DNA of 64,000 nt from the NCBI RefSeq assembly GCF_037975245.1, contig NC_092581.1:7035501-7099500 (forward strand), read 5' to 3'. The notes under the pieces are model-generated. The model was not told the DNA's origin. It worked only from the letters and a program-made list of their open reading frames with translations, and searched no databases. This stretch comes from Apostichopus japonicus. Its lineage: Eukaryota; Echinodermata; Holothuroidea; Aspidochirotida; Stichopodidae. Numbering within the stretch: the stretch's first letter is position 1; the number at the start of each line of letters is the position of its first letter. A program made the position numbers and the translations under genes. Positions 10,927 to 23,090 of the stretch are shown here, piece after piece.

Positions 10927-11630
10927 GACTTTCCTATAGCTGATTTGCCTTTTCTGCCAGGTGGATTCATTTCTAACTATATCAAGCATCATAACATATG
11001 AAGTTCAAGAAATATCAACAGAACTGTTACAAAGATGAGCCATTTGCATCAGCATCAGAACCAAAAATTCATGGACCTTTAATGAATAATTTTTCCTCAA
11101 GTCTCTCAACACATTTTGTGATCACTCACTTACATCTATAATGACCAAAGACAACAAAAGTGTTACCTGTGACCTCAACACACTTCATACTCAGTGGCGG
11201 AGGTAGGGGGTATTGGTCAGGAGGGGCGAGAATGGTCTGTAGGGGCACCATCGACACTATCAGAGCTATATACGGCTCTGGACACTATCTAAGCGGAGCG
11301 CCACCACTTGTTGGCGCATAGTGTACAGAAATTTTTGGAGTAAAGATCGCCCTAGATCGCCGGAAATGACCCTTTCCGGGCCTTGCTAATTTGCAGATAA
11401 ACGAAGAATAAATAGGTGTCATCGCCAAATTACACCAACAAAATGTGACAAATGTCAATAAGTAGATGAGAGAGCAATAAAAAAAGTCGATCACGAATAA
11501 GTAAAAAGTGGTAAAGAGCTGAAAAGGGCGCCAGCAGTCCATTTGAGTCCGTCAGGGGGGCATCCGCCCCCTGACTGTATGGACGCTCCGCCACTGTTCA
11601 TACTGATCACTGCCTCTAAGTTTTAAACGC
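10927..11630. repeat. Duplicated module, copy B (interrupted by the MITE)
   Basis: It parallels 10208-10467 up to 11191, is interrupted by the 405-bp MITE, and resumes at 11597 with TTCATACTGATCACTGCC. Confidence 0.85.
11192..11596. mobile_element. hAT-type MITE, copy 2
   Basis: It has the same ends (CAGTGGCGGAGG...CTCCGCCACTG) and interior as the element at 1985-2376. It is flanked by perfect TTCATACT duplications (11184-11191, 11597-11604). The paralogous module at 10208-10467 shows the site without it. Confidence 0.92.
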
Positions 11631-12766
11631 TCAATTCACTTTCAAAGTCTTTCGACGACTTATTGATCTTTAAACACTATTGGGTGGACTGACTTTCCCT
11701 TCATGTGGATTAATTCCAGCAATTAATCTAATCAAGAAAAGATAAACCATTATTTTTACATACATACATAGTATATTACAAATATATAGTAGTATATTTT
11801 GAAGACAATGCTGTGATACTCCCAGATTTGCTCAATGCATCAAGTCTGGGAACACACTAACTATGGGGGAATATAAAGTTCTAAATCTGCAGACCATTCC
11901 AGATTTAAGCACATTTGTGCAAAGCAACCTATTTATGGATGTATTCAAAAGCCTATTGAATATCTTTGTCAGCAGGAATGAAAACATTTATTTGTTCTTT
12001 GCTGCTGTTCATTGATTACATTCACAGGAAGATTTTGAATAAAGTATTACAGTAACAAAAGCAAATTCCATGCACTCAAAACTTTCTTTTCAGAAATAAT
12101 GCTATGCCATGCCTCCTCATAAATGTGCATGATATCAATTGTAACACACATCAGCATGTGTAGGCTATCTACTTATATCACCAAACCAATTTTGAAGAAA
12201 TTTAAACTTATACGTTGCAAAGTCATTGCAACAAGATTTTAAAGCTTGACCCAGGGAACTCATCACTAGTCATGATATGATCACCAAAATCAATCTTGGT
12301 AGGGTAAGAATCGATCATTCCCTTGAAGACTTATTGTGCATACAAACTTAACTGTCACACACACACCCACTTATGCGCATTGCCCTGAAAGCACAGGTTC
12401 CTTTGCCAATTTGTACCTCAGTGGGAATGAAATGACTACTCCAGTCCACACTACAATACTAATGTAACATCCTGGAGGAGTGTTGCACTCTCATTAAGAA
12501 ATGGTGCCCATCTACATCCTCACCTGTGTAATTTCTGGCCAATACAAAACAATTTGTGGATAACACACAGGGCACAAATCTTTATAGAAATATTCCCAGT
12601 AAAAACTTCTCTCTATGCTATTTCAACTTTAACAAATCAGTATGGATATGGATAGATTCCTGTTGTGAACAATTTTTAGCCCCAGCCCCCCTCCCCCCCC
12701 CATGAAATTTAAAAGCCTTGTTCAACAGCTTATTATGGTATTTACTGAGCAACACTACAACATTAC
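11631..12766. other. No recognisable gene
   Basis: Probably intronic or intergenic. If the exon at 12767-12929 is real, this is its downstream side on the minus strand, but no further exon was recognised. A C-rich run lies at 12682-12701. Confidence 0.35.
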
Positions 12767-12929
12767 CTTTGAATAAATTCGGCAGTAGCTGATGCGTTAG
12801 CAGTGTATTCAAGGTTGAATACATAAAACGCACAAAACCACACACACAGTGCATCTATCGGGTTGTATACAGTTGTGATGAACTGCCCCTCTCCTGCAAT
12901 TTGAAACCTTGTTGCTTTCCATGGTTCTC
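12767..12929 (-). CDS. Probable single exon of an unidentified gene
   Basis: On the minus strand a polypyrimidine tract ending CCCTGTTTCAG leads into an open 163-bp stretch and then CAAAG followed by GTAATG, a good splice donor. The exon enters with two bases completing a codon and leaves after two bases of a codon. It encodes GEPWKATRFQIAGEGQFITT, then a hydrophobic stretch (ALCVWFCAFYVFNLEY) and ends EFIQ. The VFNLEY...EF(I/L)QR ending recalls an exon common in uncharacterised, often transposon-associated invertebrate proteins; that is memory, not a search. No partner exons were recognised on either side; a 209-bp satellite lies just upstream on the minus strand. It could be a live exon, a pseudogene exon or a remnant of a captured gene. 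Confidence 0.5.
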
Positions 12930-13312
12930 CTGAAACAGGGAAAAGCAATGAAACTATGTAGCCATATTTGATCTTGAAGGAAAACAATTGGTTTAATTGA
13001 CCCCTTTTCTCTGTTATGTTTTTGCAGTTTCAAATGACTGTTGACTTCTATGCCAGCTGTAACAACACACAGGGTGCCAGGTAAAAGCAAGTTCCCATAA
13101 GTTTGAGATCCAGGTTTCTTAAATTGAAATAAATGTATTATTTATTGAAAATTCTGCTCACTATCTATATATATATGTATATATATATATATATATATAT
13201 AGATATATATATATATATATATAGATAAAGATATATATATATATATATATATTTATGTAGACATATATATATATGTAGAACCTATATATATATGTAGAAC
13301 TCTAAAGTAGAC
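12930..13312. repeat. Short spacer ending in a TA microsatellite
   Basis: The stretch 13163-13300 is largely (TA)n interrupted by GTAGA and GATA. No gene is seen before it. Confidence 0.7.
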
Positions 13313-16300
13313 TGTTGGGCGACATAGCATAAAATGAACACTTAGGGCAACATTGGCAATTTAATGTTATTGTTTCACACTGGACCATTGTAAAGACTCC
13401 AGTTTGAGTGCTTTTAATAATAATCCTTTTGCAAAATACAAATACCAAGGATTTTAATTAAATAATCAATTAATTGTACACAAACACACTTAGGGCGACA
13501 AATAGATGTCGCCCTAAGTGCATCTCAGTGAATTTAACTGTGAAACAGCACTTTGGGCGACATTGCATCAAATAACACTTAGTGTAATTTCATCACATTG
13601 GATGATTGTTAGGACTCCAGTATGAGTACTTTTTATAATAATCCCTTTGATGTATATAAATAGCAAGGAATTAAATTGATTAATGAATTAATTACACATA
13701 TACATGTAATACAATGCTATTTTGTCTCACTGGACCACTGTAAGGACTCCAGTGTGGGTACTATTGATAGAAATTCCTTTGTAAAACAATATAGCAAGTA
13801 ATTCAACTAATTAATTAATTAACACATATACATGTTGGCATATGTGAATTTAGCTCTTTTCACAACACTTGGTCAACATATCGTAAAATCAGCACATAGG
13901 GCGACATTGGCAATATAATGTATATTTCATCAACCTGGACCACTGTTAGAACTTCAGTATGGGTACTATTGAAAGTAATCCCTTTGAAAAATAAATATAG
14001 CAAATAATTTAATTAACTAAGTAATTAATTACACATATACGAGTTGTCTTATGTGAATTTATCTCTTTTCACAACACTTAGGGCGACATAGCATAAAAAC
14101 AACAACAACACTTAGAGCGACATTGGCAATTTAATGTTATATCATCACACTGGACCACTGTTAGGACTCCAGTATGGGTACTATTGAAATTTATCCCTTT
14201 GTAAAATAAATATAGCAAATAATTTAATTAACTAAGTATTTAATTACACATATACGAGTTGTCCTATGTGAATTTATCTCTTTTCACAACACTTAGGGCG
14301 ACATAGCATAAAAACAACACTTAGAGCGACATTGGCAATTTAATGTTATATCCCTATGGACCACTGTTAGGACTCCAGTATGGGTACTATTGAAAGTTAT
14401 CCCTTTGTAAAATAAATATAGCAAATAATTTAATTAACTAAGTAATTAATTACACATATACGAGTTGTCCTATGTGAATTTATCTCTTTTCACAACACTT
14501 AGGGCAACATAGCATAAAAACAACACGTAGAGCGACATTGGCAATTTAATGTTATATCATCACACTGGACCACTGTTAGGACTCCAGTATGGGTACTATT
14601 GAAAGTTATCCCTTTGTAAAATAAATATAGCAAATAATTTAATTAACTAAGTAATTAATTACACATATACGAGTTGTCCTATGTGAATTTATCTCTTTTC
14701 ACAACACTTAGGGCGACATAGCATAAAAACAACACTTAGAGCGACATTGGCAATTTAATGTTATATCATCACACTGGACCACTGCTAGGACTCCATTATG
14801 GGTACTATTGAAAGTAATCCCTTTTTAAAATAAATATAGCAAATAATTTAATTAACTAAGTAATTAATTACACATATACGAGTTGTCCTATGTGAATTTA
14901 TCTCTTTTCACAACACTTAGGGCAACATAGCATAAAAACAACACTTAGAGCGACGTTGGCAATTTAATGTTATATCATCACACTGGACCACTGTTAGGAC
15001 TCCAGTATGGGTACTATTGAAAGTAATCACTTTGTAAAATAAATATAGCAAATAATTTAATTGACTAAGTAATTAATTACACATATACGAGTTGTCCTTT
15101 GTGAATTTATCCCTTTTCACAACACTTAAGGCGACATAGCATATAAACAACACTTAGAGCAACATTAGCAATTTAATGTTATATCATCACACTGGACCAC
15201 TGTTAGGACTCCATTATGGGTACTATTGAAATTTATCCCTTTGTAAAATAAATATAGCAAATAATTTAATTGACTAAGTAATTAATTACACATATACGAG
15301 TTGTCCTTTGTGAATTTATCCCTTTTCACAACACTTAAGGCGACATAGCATATAAACAACACTTAGAGCAACATTAGCAATTTAATGTTATATCATCACA
15401 CTGGACCACTGTTAGGACTCCAGTATGGGTACTATTGAAATTTATCCCTTTGTAAAATAAATACAGCAAATAATTTAATTAACTAAGTAATTAATTACAC
15501 ATATACGAGTTGTCCTATGTGAATTTATCTCTTTTCACAACACTTAGGGCGACATAGCATAAAAACAACACTTAGAGCGACATTGGCAATTTAATGTTAT
15601 ATCATCACACTGGACCACTGCTAGGACTCCATTATGGGTACTATTGAAAGTAATCCCTTTTTAAAATAAATATAGCAAATAATTTAATTAACTAAGTAAT
15701 AAATTACACATATACGAGTTATCCTATGTGAATTTATCTCTTTTCACAACACTTAGGACGACATAGCATAAAAACAACACTTAGAGCGACATTGGCAATT
15801 TAATGTTATATCATCACACTGGACCACTGTTAGGACTCCAGTATGGGTACTATTGAAAGTTATCCCTTTGTAAAATAAATATAGCAAATAATTTAATTAA
15901 CTAAGTAATTAATTACACATATACGAGTTGTCCTATGTGAATTTATCTCTTTTCACAACACTTAGGGCGACATAGCATAAAAACAACACTTAGAGCGACA
16001 TTGGCAATTTAATGTTATATCATCACACTGGACCACTGCTAGGACTCCATTATGGGTACTATTGAAAGTAATCCCTTTTTAAAATAAATATAGCAAATAA
16101 TTTAATCAACTAAGTAATTAATTACACATATACAAGTTATCCTATGTGAATTTATCTCTTTTCACAACACTTAGGACGACCTAGCATAAAAACAACACTT
16201 AGAGCGACATTGGCAATTTAATGTTATATCATCACACTGGACCACTGTTAGGACTCCATTATGGGTACTATTGAAAGTAATCCCTTTGTAAAATAAATAT

Positions 16301-16375
16301 AGCAAATAATTTAATTGACTAAGTAATTAATTACACATATACGAGTTGTCCTATGTGAATTTATCTCTTTTCACA
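13313..16375. repeat. 209-bp tandem satellite
   Basis: A unit containing ACAACACTTAGGGCGACATA, TTAGGACTCCAGTATGGG and ATTAATTACACATATACG recurs at an almost constant 209 bp. The word ACAACACTTA begins near 14071, 14286, 14492, 14701, 14910, 15119, 15328, 15537, 15746, 15955 and 16164. Units left of 14000 are more diverged, and the right-hand units are nearly uniform. There are about 14 units in all. No coding capacity. Confidence 0.95.
13487..13520. repeat. Perfect 14-bp hairpin in the 209-bp satellite
   Basis: CACTTAGGGCGACA (13487-13500) is followed after 6 bases by its exact reverse complement (13507-13520). The word is the core of the satellite unit and is present in inverted form only here. 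Confidence 0.9.
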
Positions 16376-17399
16376 TAAACATATCTTCTGATACCTTCTT
16401 AAATATAACAGTGACCATAAAAATGTGAACATTTGGTGTAAGTATATACTGAGAATAAAAAGCTTTGAAGAGGTTCAATCCAAATCATAATAACAAATGA
16501 GGAAAAAACCTGTCTTTATGTTGATGTGACAAGGACTTACAGAACCAAAATAATGCAAGTTCTCTCAATGTCAAGAAATATTGAAAAATTTCTTGAATAT
16601 GCAAACTCCTGTCATACCCATTAAACAATATTCAAAGAACACAATTGTTAGAGGCGATACTAGTTAGGCTTTTTGAAAATCTAAAACTTGAGCACATGCT
16701 TGAGTATAAAGTGCCAGAATGCCTTCACTTCAGATGTTTGCACTGAAAATGATTATAAAAAGAGGGAGCACCAACCTAAAAATGACTGAGTTTATAGACA
16801 CATTCTTTATCTATTACCATTGTTAAAACATTATGCTGCAAAGGTCCCTTTGTAAGAAAAGTAAACTGTGACCTTTGGGTGCATGCCCGAAGAAATTTCC
16901 ATGATAAGAAATGTTAAAATTCATATCGGAAATATTTCCAGGTATGTTCTTTATAAAGTTGTGTGAACTGGTCTTCTTAACCCACCCTCCCCCTATCCAC
17001 AAGACAAGGTTTTTTTGGTGGGGTGGAAGTAGATCACTTTGCATATTTTAGTGGAGCTATGTTATGTTTCTCAAAGAATTGCATAAAAAGTTCATGTTTT
17101 GGTCCCTACATTCACTCAAATGTCCAATGAATTCTAAAGCGATTCTAACACCTGACGTCACACAGTCACATTCTGGAGGCAAGGGTGTCAAGGGAGCATC
17201 AATATAGACCGGGAGCCCATAGGGTTTGGTTAGCTGGGAAGGTAACCAATTGCCTTGTACATCACAATGTTCACAGTGCATTCCTGTATATGAAACCAGA
17301 CAACTGGCAAACCGGCTGTGGTGGGTGTGGCTGGGAAAGCAATTTTAAAGTCACCTAAAAGCTAACCTAGATCAGCTTTCATGGTAACCACATCAAAGT
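16376..17399. other. No recognisable feature
   Basis: No gene-like frame, splice-bounded exon or repeat was recognised. Pyrimidine-rich runs occur near 16980-17000. Confidence 0.35.
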
Positions 17400-18080
17400 A
17401 AATACAATGTGTCAGGTATGGCCCCAAGAGCAACAAATGGCCATCGCCAGTGATTATTGGTGGTGGGGTAGCTTTGCCAGCCTCACGGATAACCTAGGTC
17501 AGCTCATGAGGTAACCACTTGAAACCTACTGAAAATGATGGTTAGGACTTCAGATACAAAGGATGGGCATTTCCAGTCATTTTTATTGGTGGGTACCCCT
17601 GCCAGTAGACCCCCCCAAATGCCCATCCCCTCATTGACCTAGGTCAGCTCATGAAGTAACCAGTTGAAAACTACTGGAAAATGTTTAGCAGAACTCTATA
17701 TGTGAGGGATGGGCATTTCCAGTAATTTCTATTAGCGGGGTACCCCTGCATGTAGACCCCCATAATGCCAATCCCCCTCATTGACCTAGGTGAGCTCATG
17801 ATGTAACCAGTTGAAACCTACCGGAAAATAATTGGCAGGACTCTAATATGTAAGGGATGGGCAATTCCAGTAATTTATATTAGTGGGGTACCCCTGCCAG
17901 TAGACCCCCAAAATGCCCATCCCCTCATTGACCTAGGTCAGCTCATGAAGTAACCAGTTGAAAACTACTGGAAAATGATTGACAGGACTCTAAATGTGAG
18001 GGATGGGCATTTCCAGTAATTTATATTAGTGGGGTACCCCTGCCAGTAGACCCCCAAAATGCCCATCCCCAATCATCTCC
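17400..18080. repeat. ~147-bp tandem repeat
   Basis: A unit containing GGATGGGCATTTCCAGTAAT, GGGTACCCCTGCCAGTAGAC and GACCTAGGTCAGCTCATG recurs with GGATGGGCA at 17561, 17707, 17855 and 18001. A diverged unit precedes these. Non-coding. Confidence 0.9.
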
Positions 18081-18647
18081 ACCCGAACTACTTTTCTCCC
18101 AAAATGTTATGTCTATAATTATATATATACATGCAAGGTATACTAAAAGATAGGATATAACAAAGTTTTGTGCAGCTTCAGCACTTTCGGAAATATATTT
18201 TTAAATTCATAACAGAGTCAATACAATATTTGAATGTTTGTTAGCCAATATATTAATATTTATGGTATTACATAATAATAAAAGTCCAAAACCATCATAA
18301 ACTTTGCTTACAAAGGAATGACCTTTAGAACAATACAACATTTGTGTAATCAGCTAGGGCTCTTATATCGCTTACTGAAATATTCAATTTGTCTCAATTT
18401 TGCCAACCAATAATTCTCCAATGGTGCAGTATCAGCCAATACTGCAATCCTTATCATCCACAAAAGTATGAGACTTTGTGAGCTTTGGAATTATCATCCT
18501 GGCATTTTTTAATATTAAAGGTATAATGTCATGAAATTCAAGGCAAAATGCAGTCAAGTATTAGTTTAGTTTGTAAACATTGGTGCATACATCAGCATCC
18601 TAAACATTGTGTTTGTTGTACCATTTATGTTGCATGATCATCTGCAG

Positions 18648-19457
18648 CACTGGCGGATCCAAGGGGGGGGGGGGGCCATGGCCCCCCCAAAGGTGAGCCA
18701 AAAAGTGTTTCCGAACATCCCCTAAATCATATGATTGGAAATTAAAAAAATCGAGAGGAATAGCAGTGGTAGACTAGTCTAAACCTTTTCGTTTTCTGGT
18801 TTAAAATTAAATGCAGAGCTCTCAACTGACCTGCAATTCGCGGGAATTAGACCCGCATTCTAACACCCAAACCCGCTGACCCGCACAAGCGTCCGAAAAA
18901 AACGCATTGATATTGTCAAGTATACATAGAAAAAATTGCATCAAATTTTGACTTAGCAACCATCATTTCTTTAGCATTTAGCATAATAGAGTATAAAACC
19001 TCCTTTACAGCATCATTTGAACCTCAAATTAGCCTATGTTTCTTTTCATTGGGGCGAGCAGCGAACATTTCATGCCACGGGAAAGAATGAATTATCACCT
19101 ACTATTCAATTTATTGATGTTACACACAAAAAAATGCATATTTCTCAAAAAATTTTGGGTGACAAAAGCCTTTCTAAGTGCCACCATTTTACATGTAGGC
19201 ATCACCAGGATTCAAAAAAATTTCAAAAGGGGAGGGGGACACCCCCTCCCCTTATACCCCTCCCCCAGGACGGCGATTCGTGGCATGGACCAGCATTTGC
19301 CTTCTCAAGAGTTGGGAGCTTGGTAAATGTATGAACATGAGGATTTACAGTTTAACACCATTTTGCAGTTACAGGCTGGTTGTAAAAAATTTATAACCTA
19401 TCAAAAATAAAATTTCTTGAGAAAGATGATCCCAACTTTGTTTTATAAATATTTTAG
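18648..19457. mobile_element. hAT-type element, family 2, copy 1 (right end lost)
   Basis: It begins CACTGGCGGATCCAAGGGGG and matches 27488-28275 closely until about 19457. There it departs inside TTTTAGAAAA and lacks the inverted right end. It is therefore truncated or has lost its right part by deletion. The frames inside (for example 19017-19334) recur only as part of the element. Confidence 0.8.
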
Positions 19458-20009
19458 AAAATGTAGCACTTTATCATCAGGTTTCTAGTGCAATTATGTG
19501 GAAATAACAAGCAGCTAAAAACTTGGGTTCTAAATTAAACTGCATAACTTTACCTTTACTTACTTACCCTCAACCATGTACATGCCCCTATGCAGTATTG
19601 TTGGTAATATCAAAATTAATACATCAACCAGTCACTAGTCAACAACTTCACACATCAACTTCCAGTTGCAGTATTATTGTACTTTCCATAACCTCATTAT
19701 TCTTTTTTAAATGAGCGCCAAATGCAATGTGGGTTCATCTACTCAACCATCCACTCACCAAGTAGGATAACAATCTAACTGACATCAGAAGCAAATGTCA
19801 ATACTATACTGTACATATGAGATTAACAGCAGTTGTAACACATAGTTTAAGAGAAGTCAATTATAAACCACTTTGAAAATCTATCTGCTTTAGTAGAAGA
19901 TTCCAATTCTGGCTTTTTGTTCAGTGTATAGTAAACGTTTTGAAATTATAAAAACAGTAAAAGAGCATCAATTCAGTTTTAATATGCAATACATTTGTAA
20001 ATTGAAGTA
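19458..20009. other. No recognisable feature
   Basis: AT-rich sequence with no gene, exon or repeat recognised. Confidence 0.35.
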
Positions 20010-21483
20010 AACAAGAGCCCAAGGGCACTGTGGTTCCTTGCGTAGGGGTAAATGACAATACACATAATATTATCATAGCAAGATTGGACTCAAATAGTCC
20101 AAGTAATTGTGGTCCTACATGTACCCATAAAGTAACCAACACTATAGACAACACTTTTGTGATCACAAATAATGATCAGAGTTATGATCGGAAGGCACTT
20201 TTTAGATCTGAATATGGCGTCGAAAATGTAAGAAATATAAGGTCACCTACAAGCGGGTCAACAGATATGATAACATTGGTGACCTCAGATCACATGACCG
20301 TTAAGTTTGAAAATGTTCCACCACCCCTTTCACAACTTGTCCCAAAATATCAATTGTGTCAGACCTTGGCACTGGGAGTTAATTGCATTAAATGTCTAAA
20401 CATTAACTTTGAACTTGCATAATTTCACACACAAAGGTCACCCGGGGGTCAACCCATTGACATTTATGATCAGAAGGTACCTTTGACATCTGAAAATAGC
20501 ATCGAAAATGTGAAAATCCCCAAAACACTTAAAGGTCACCAGAGGTCAAATTGAAGTCAAGGGTCACCCAGATTGTAAGTCGACAAGTGGATTACATTGA
20601 AGCAACTCCCAACCCTAATGGACAATAAGTTCTCAAGTTATCGCAAAAATACTAGTTTTTTATCATTAATTGACCTTTGATGACCTCGGATCACATGACC
20701 ATTAAATTTGAAAATATTCCCCTATACCATTTGCAACTTGTCCCAAAATATCAACCGTGTCACACCTTGGCACTGGGAGTTATTGCACTCAATGTCTGAA
20801 GATTAACTTTGACCTTGTATAACTTTGGACATAAAGGTCACACGGGGTCAACTTATTGACATTTTTGATCGGTGAGACGTGAATATAGCATCAAACTATA
20901 AAAATTCCAACAATGCTTTCTTTGCCCATTTTCTCCCCCCAAAATACTATTTTTTTAAACATTAATTGACCTTTGGTGACCTATGATCACATGACCATTA
21001 AGTTTGAAAATATTCCCCTATACCATTTGCAACTTGTCCCAAAAATATCAACCGTGTCACACCTTGGAACTAGGAGTTATTGCATTAAATGTCTGAAAAT
21101 TAACTTTGACCTTGTATAACTTTGCACACGAAGGTCACCCGGGGGTCAACCCATTGAGATTTATGATTAGAAGGTACCTTTGACATCTGAAAATAGCATC
21201 GAAACTGTAAAAATCCCCAAAACACTTAAAGGTCACCAGGGGTCAAATTGAGGTCAAGGGTCACCCAGATGCAGGTCAACAATTGGATTACATTGAAGCA
21301 ACTCCCAACCCTAACGGACAATTCGTTCTCAAGTTATCACAAAAATAGTGGTTTTTTATCATTAAATTGACCTTTGGTGACCTCGGATCACATAACTGTT
21401 AAGTTTGAAAATATTCCCCTATACCATTTGCAACTTGTCCCAAAATATCATCCGTATCACACCTTGGCACTGGGGGTTATTGC

Positions 21484-21548
21484 ATTAATTGTCTGAAGAT
21501 TAACTTTGACCTTGTATAAAGGTCAAAGTTAATCTTCAGACAATTAAT
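21484..21548. repeat. Perfect 30-bp inverted repeat
   Basis: The 30 bases 21484-21513 (from ATTAATTGTCTGAAG to TTTGACCTT) are followed after 5 bases by their exact reverse complement at 21519-21548. The arm is part of the normal repeat unit; the inverted copy is an extra, local event. Confidence 0.95.
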
Positions 21549-22628
21549 TCATGTGCACATGAAGGTCACACAGGGTCAACTTATTGACATTTTTGATCGG
21601 TGAGACGTGAATATAGCATCAAACTATAAAAATTTGATCAATTTTTTCTTTGCCCATTTTCTCCCCCCAAAATACTATTTTTTTAACATTAATTGACCTT
21701 TGGTGACCTCTGATCACATGACCGTTAAGTTTGAAAATATTCCCCTATACCATTTGCAACTTGTCCCAAAAATATCAACCGTGTCACACCTTGGAACTAG
21801 GAGTTATTGCATTAATTGTCTGAAAATTAACTTTGACCTTGTATAACTTTGCACATGAAGGTCACACGGGGGTCAACCCATTGACATTTATGATCAGAAG
21901 GTATCTTTGACATCTGAAAATAGCATCGAAACTGTAAAAATCCCCAAAACACTTAAAGGTCACCAGGGGTCAAATTGAGGTCAAGGGTCACCCAGATGCA
22001 GGTCGACAATTGGATTACATTGAAGCAACTCCCAACCCTAACAGACAATTCGTTCTCAAGTTATCACCAAAATAGTTGTTTTTTATCATTAATTGACCTT
22101 TGGTGACCTTGGATCACATGACTGTTAAGTTTGAAAATATTCCCCTATACCACTTGCAACTTGTCCCAAAATATCATCCGTGTCACACCTTGGCACTGGG
22201 GGTTATTGCATTAATTGTCTGAAAATTAACTTAGACCTCGTATAACTTCACACACAAAGGTCACCCGGGTGTCAACCCATTGACATTTTTGATCAGAAGG
22301 TACCTTTGATATCCAAATCTAGCATCAAAACCAAACATTTTCTTTTTTGCCCGTTTTCTCTCAAAATAAGCATATTTCTTCTAATGTGACCTTTGACCTT
22401 GGTTTCAGATGTAGTTTGATCTCCTGATTCCAAAAAACAAAACGACAAGTCTGTACAGCCATCCTGACTCCGACTGAAAAACTTTGACCCCATATAACTT
22501 CGCACACAAAGGTCACACAGGGGTCAACCTATTGATATTTATGATCGGAAGATACCTTTGACATCTGAAAATAGCATCAAAACTGTAAAAATCCCCAAAA
22601 CACGTAAAGGTCACCAGAGGTCAAATTG

Positions 22629-22641
22629 AGGTCAAAGGTCA
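22629..22641 (+). promoter_or_regulatory. Perfect DR1 nuclear-receptor-like motif
   Basis: AGGTCA-A-AGGTCA is the consensus direct repeat with one-base spacing bound by RXR/HNF4-type receptors. Near copies (AGGTCA-A-GGGTCA) lie at 21251-21263 and 21978-21990. Binding or function is not shown by sequence alone; the motif is part of a repeat. Confidence 0.35.
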
Positions 22642-23090
22642 CCCAGTTGCAGGTCAATAACTGGATTACACTGAAGCAACTCCCAACCCTAACGGACAAT
22701 TCGTTCTCAAGTTATCGCAAAAATACTTGTTTTTCAAACATTAATTGACCTTTGGTGACCTCGGATCACATGACCGTTAAGTTTGAAAGTGTTCTCCTTA
22801 CCAGTTCACAACTTGTCCCAAAATATCAACCTTGTCGCACATTGGCACTGCGAGTTATTTTGCAGTTTTAATATTTTGGGTTTTTGGCCTCTAACTGACT
22901 TTTGGTGACCTTCACAGGCACCAAAAACAATAGGGCACACCTTCTCACTATGGCGGATCTATATACCAAGTTTGAGTTAAGTCCAACATTCCCTTGTTGA
23001 GTTACAGTGTACCCAAGCAAGTGTCACAGACGCACACACAGACATACACACACACGCAAACCTGACTACATAGGTTTGCTAAAGCAAAGA

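Larger units (their letters stand above)
20010..23090. repeat. Composite repeat element dense in AGGTCA half-sites
   Basis: It starts near AGAGCCCAAGGGCACTGTGG and ends after a CA-rich tail with CCTGACTACATAGGTTTGCT. Between are repeated blocks containing TTGACCTTTGGTGACC, CCATTTGCAACTTGTCCC and TTAACTTTGACCTTG. The landmark TGACCTxxGATCAC recurs at about 20281, 20682, 20978, 21379, 21705, 22105 and 22757. Spacings of about 400 and 296-326 alternate, a higher-order period of about 700-727 bp. Similar start and end words occur in repeats of other invertebrates, so this is probably an old non-autonomous element with internal amplification. No protein is encoded. Confidence 0.75.

Noticed and set aside
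11285-11542. 85-residue minus-strand frame
   Set aside because: It lies wholly inside the hAT-type MITE; the homologous region at 1985-2376 is not open in the same way.
19017-19334. Possible gene of about 100 residues
   Set aside because: The same frame recurs at 27949-28212 only because both lie in copies of the hAT-type element; the frames differ by indels and show no conserved protein.
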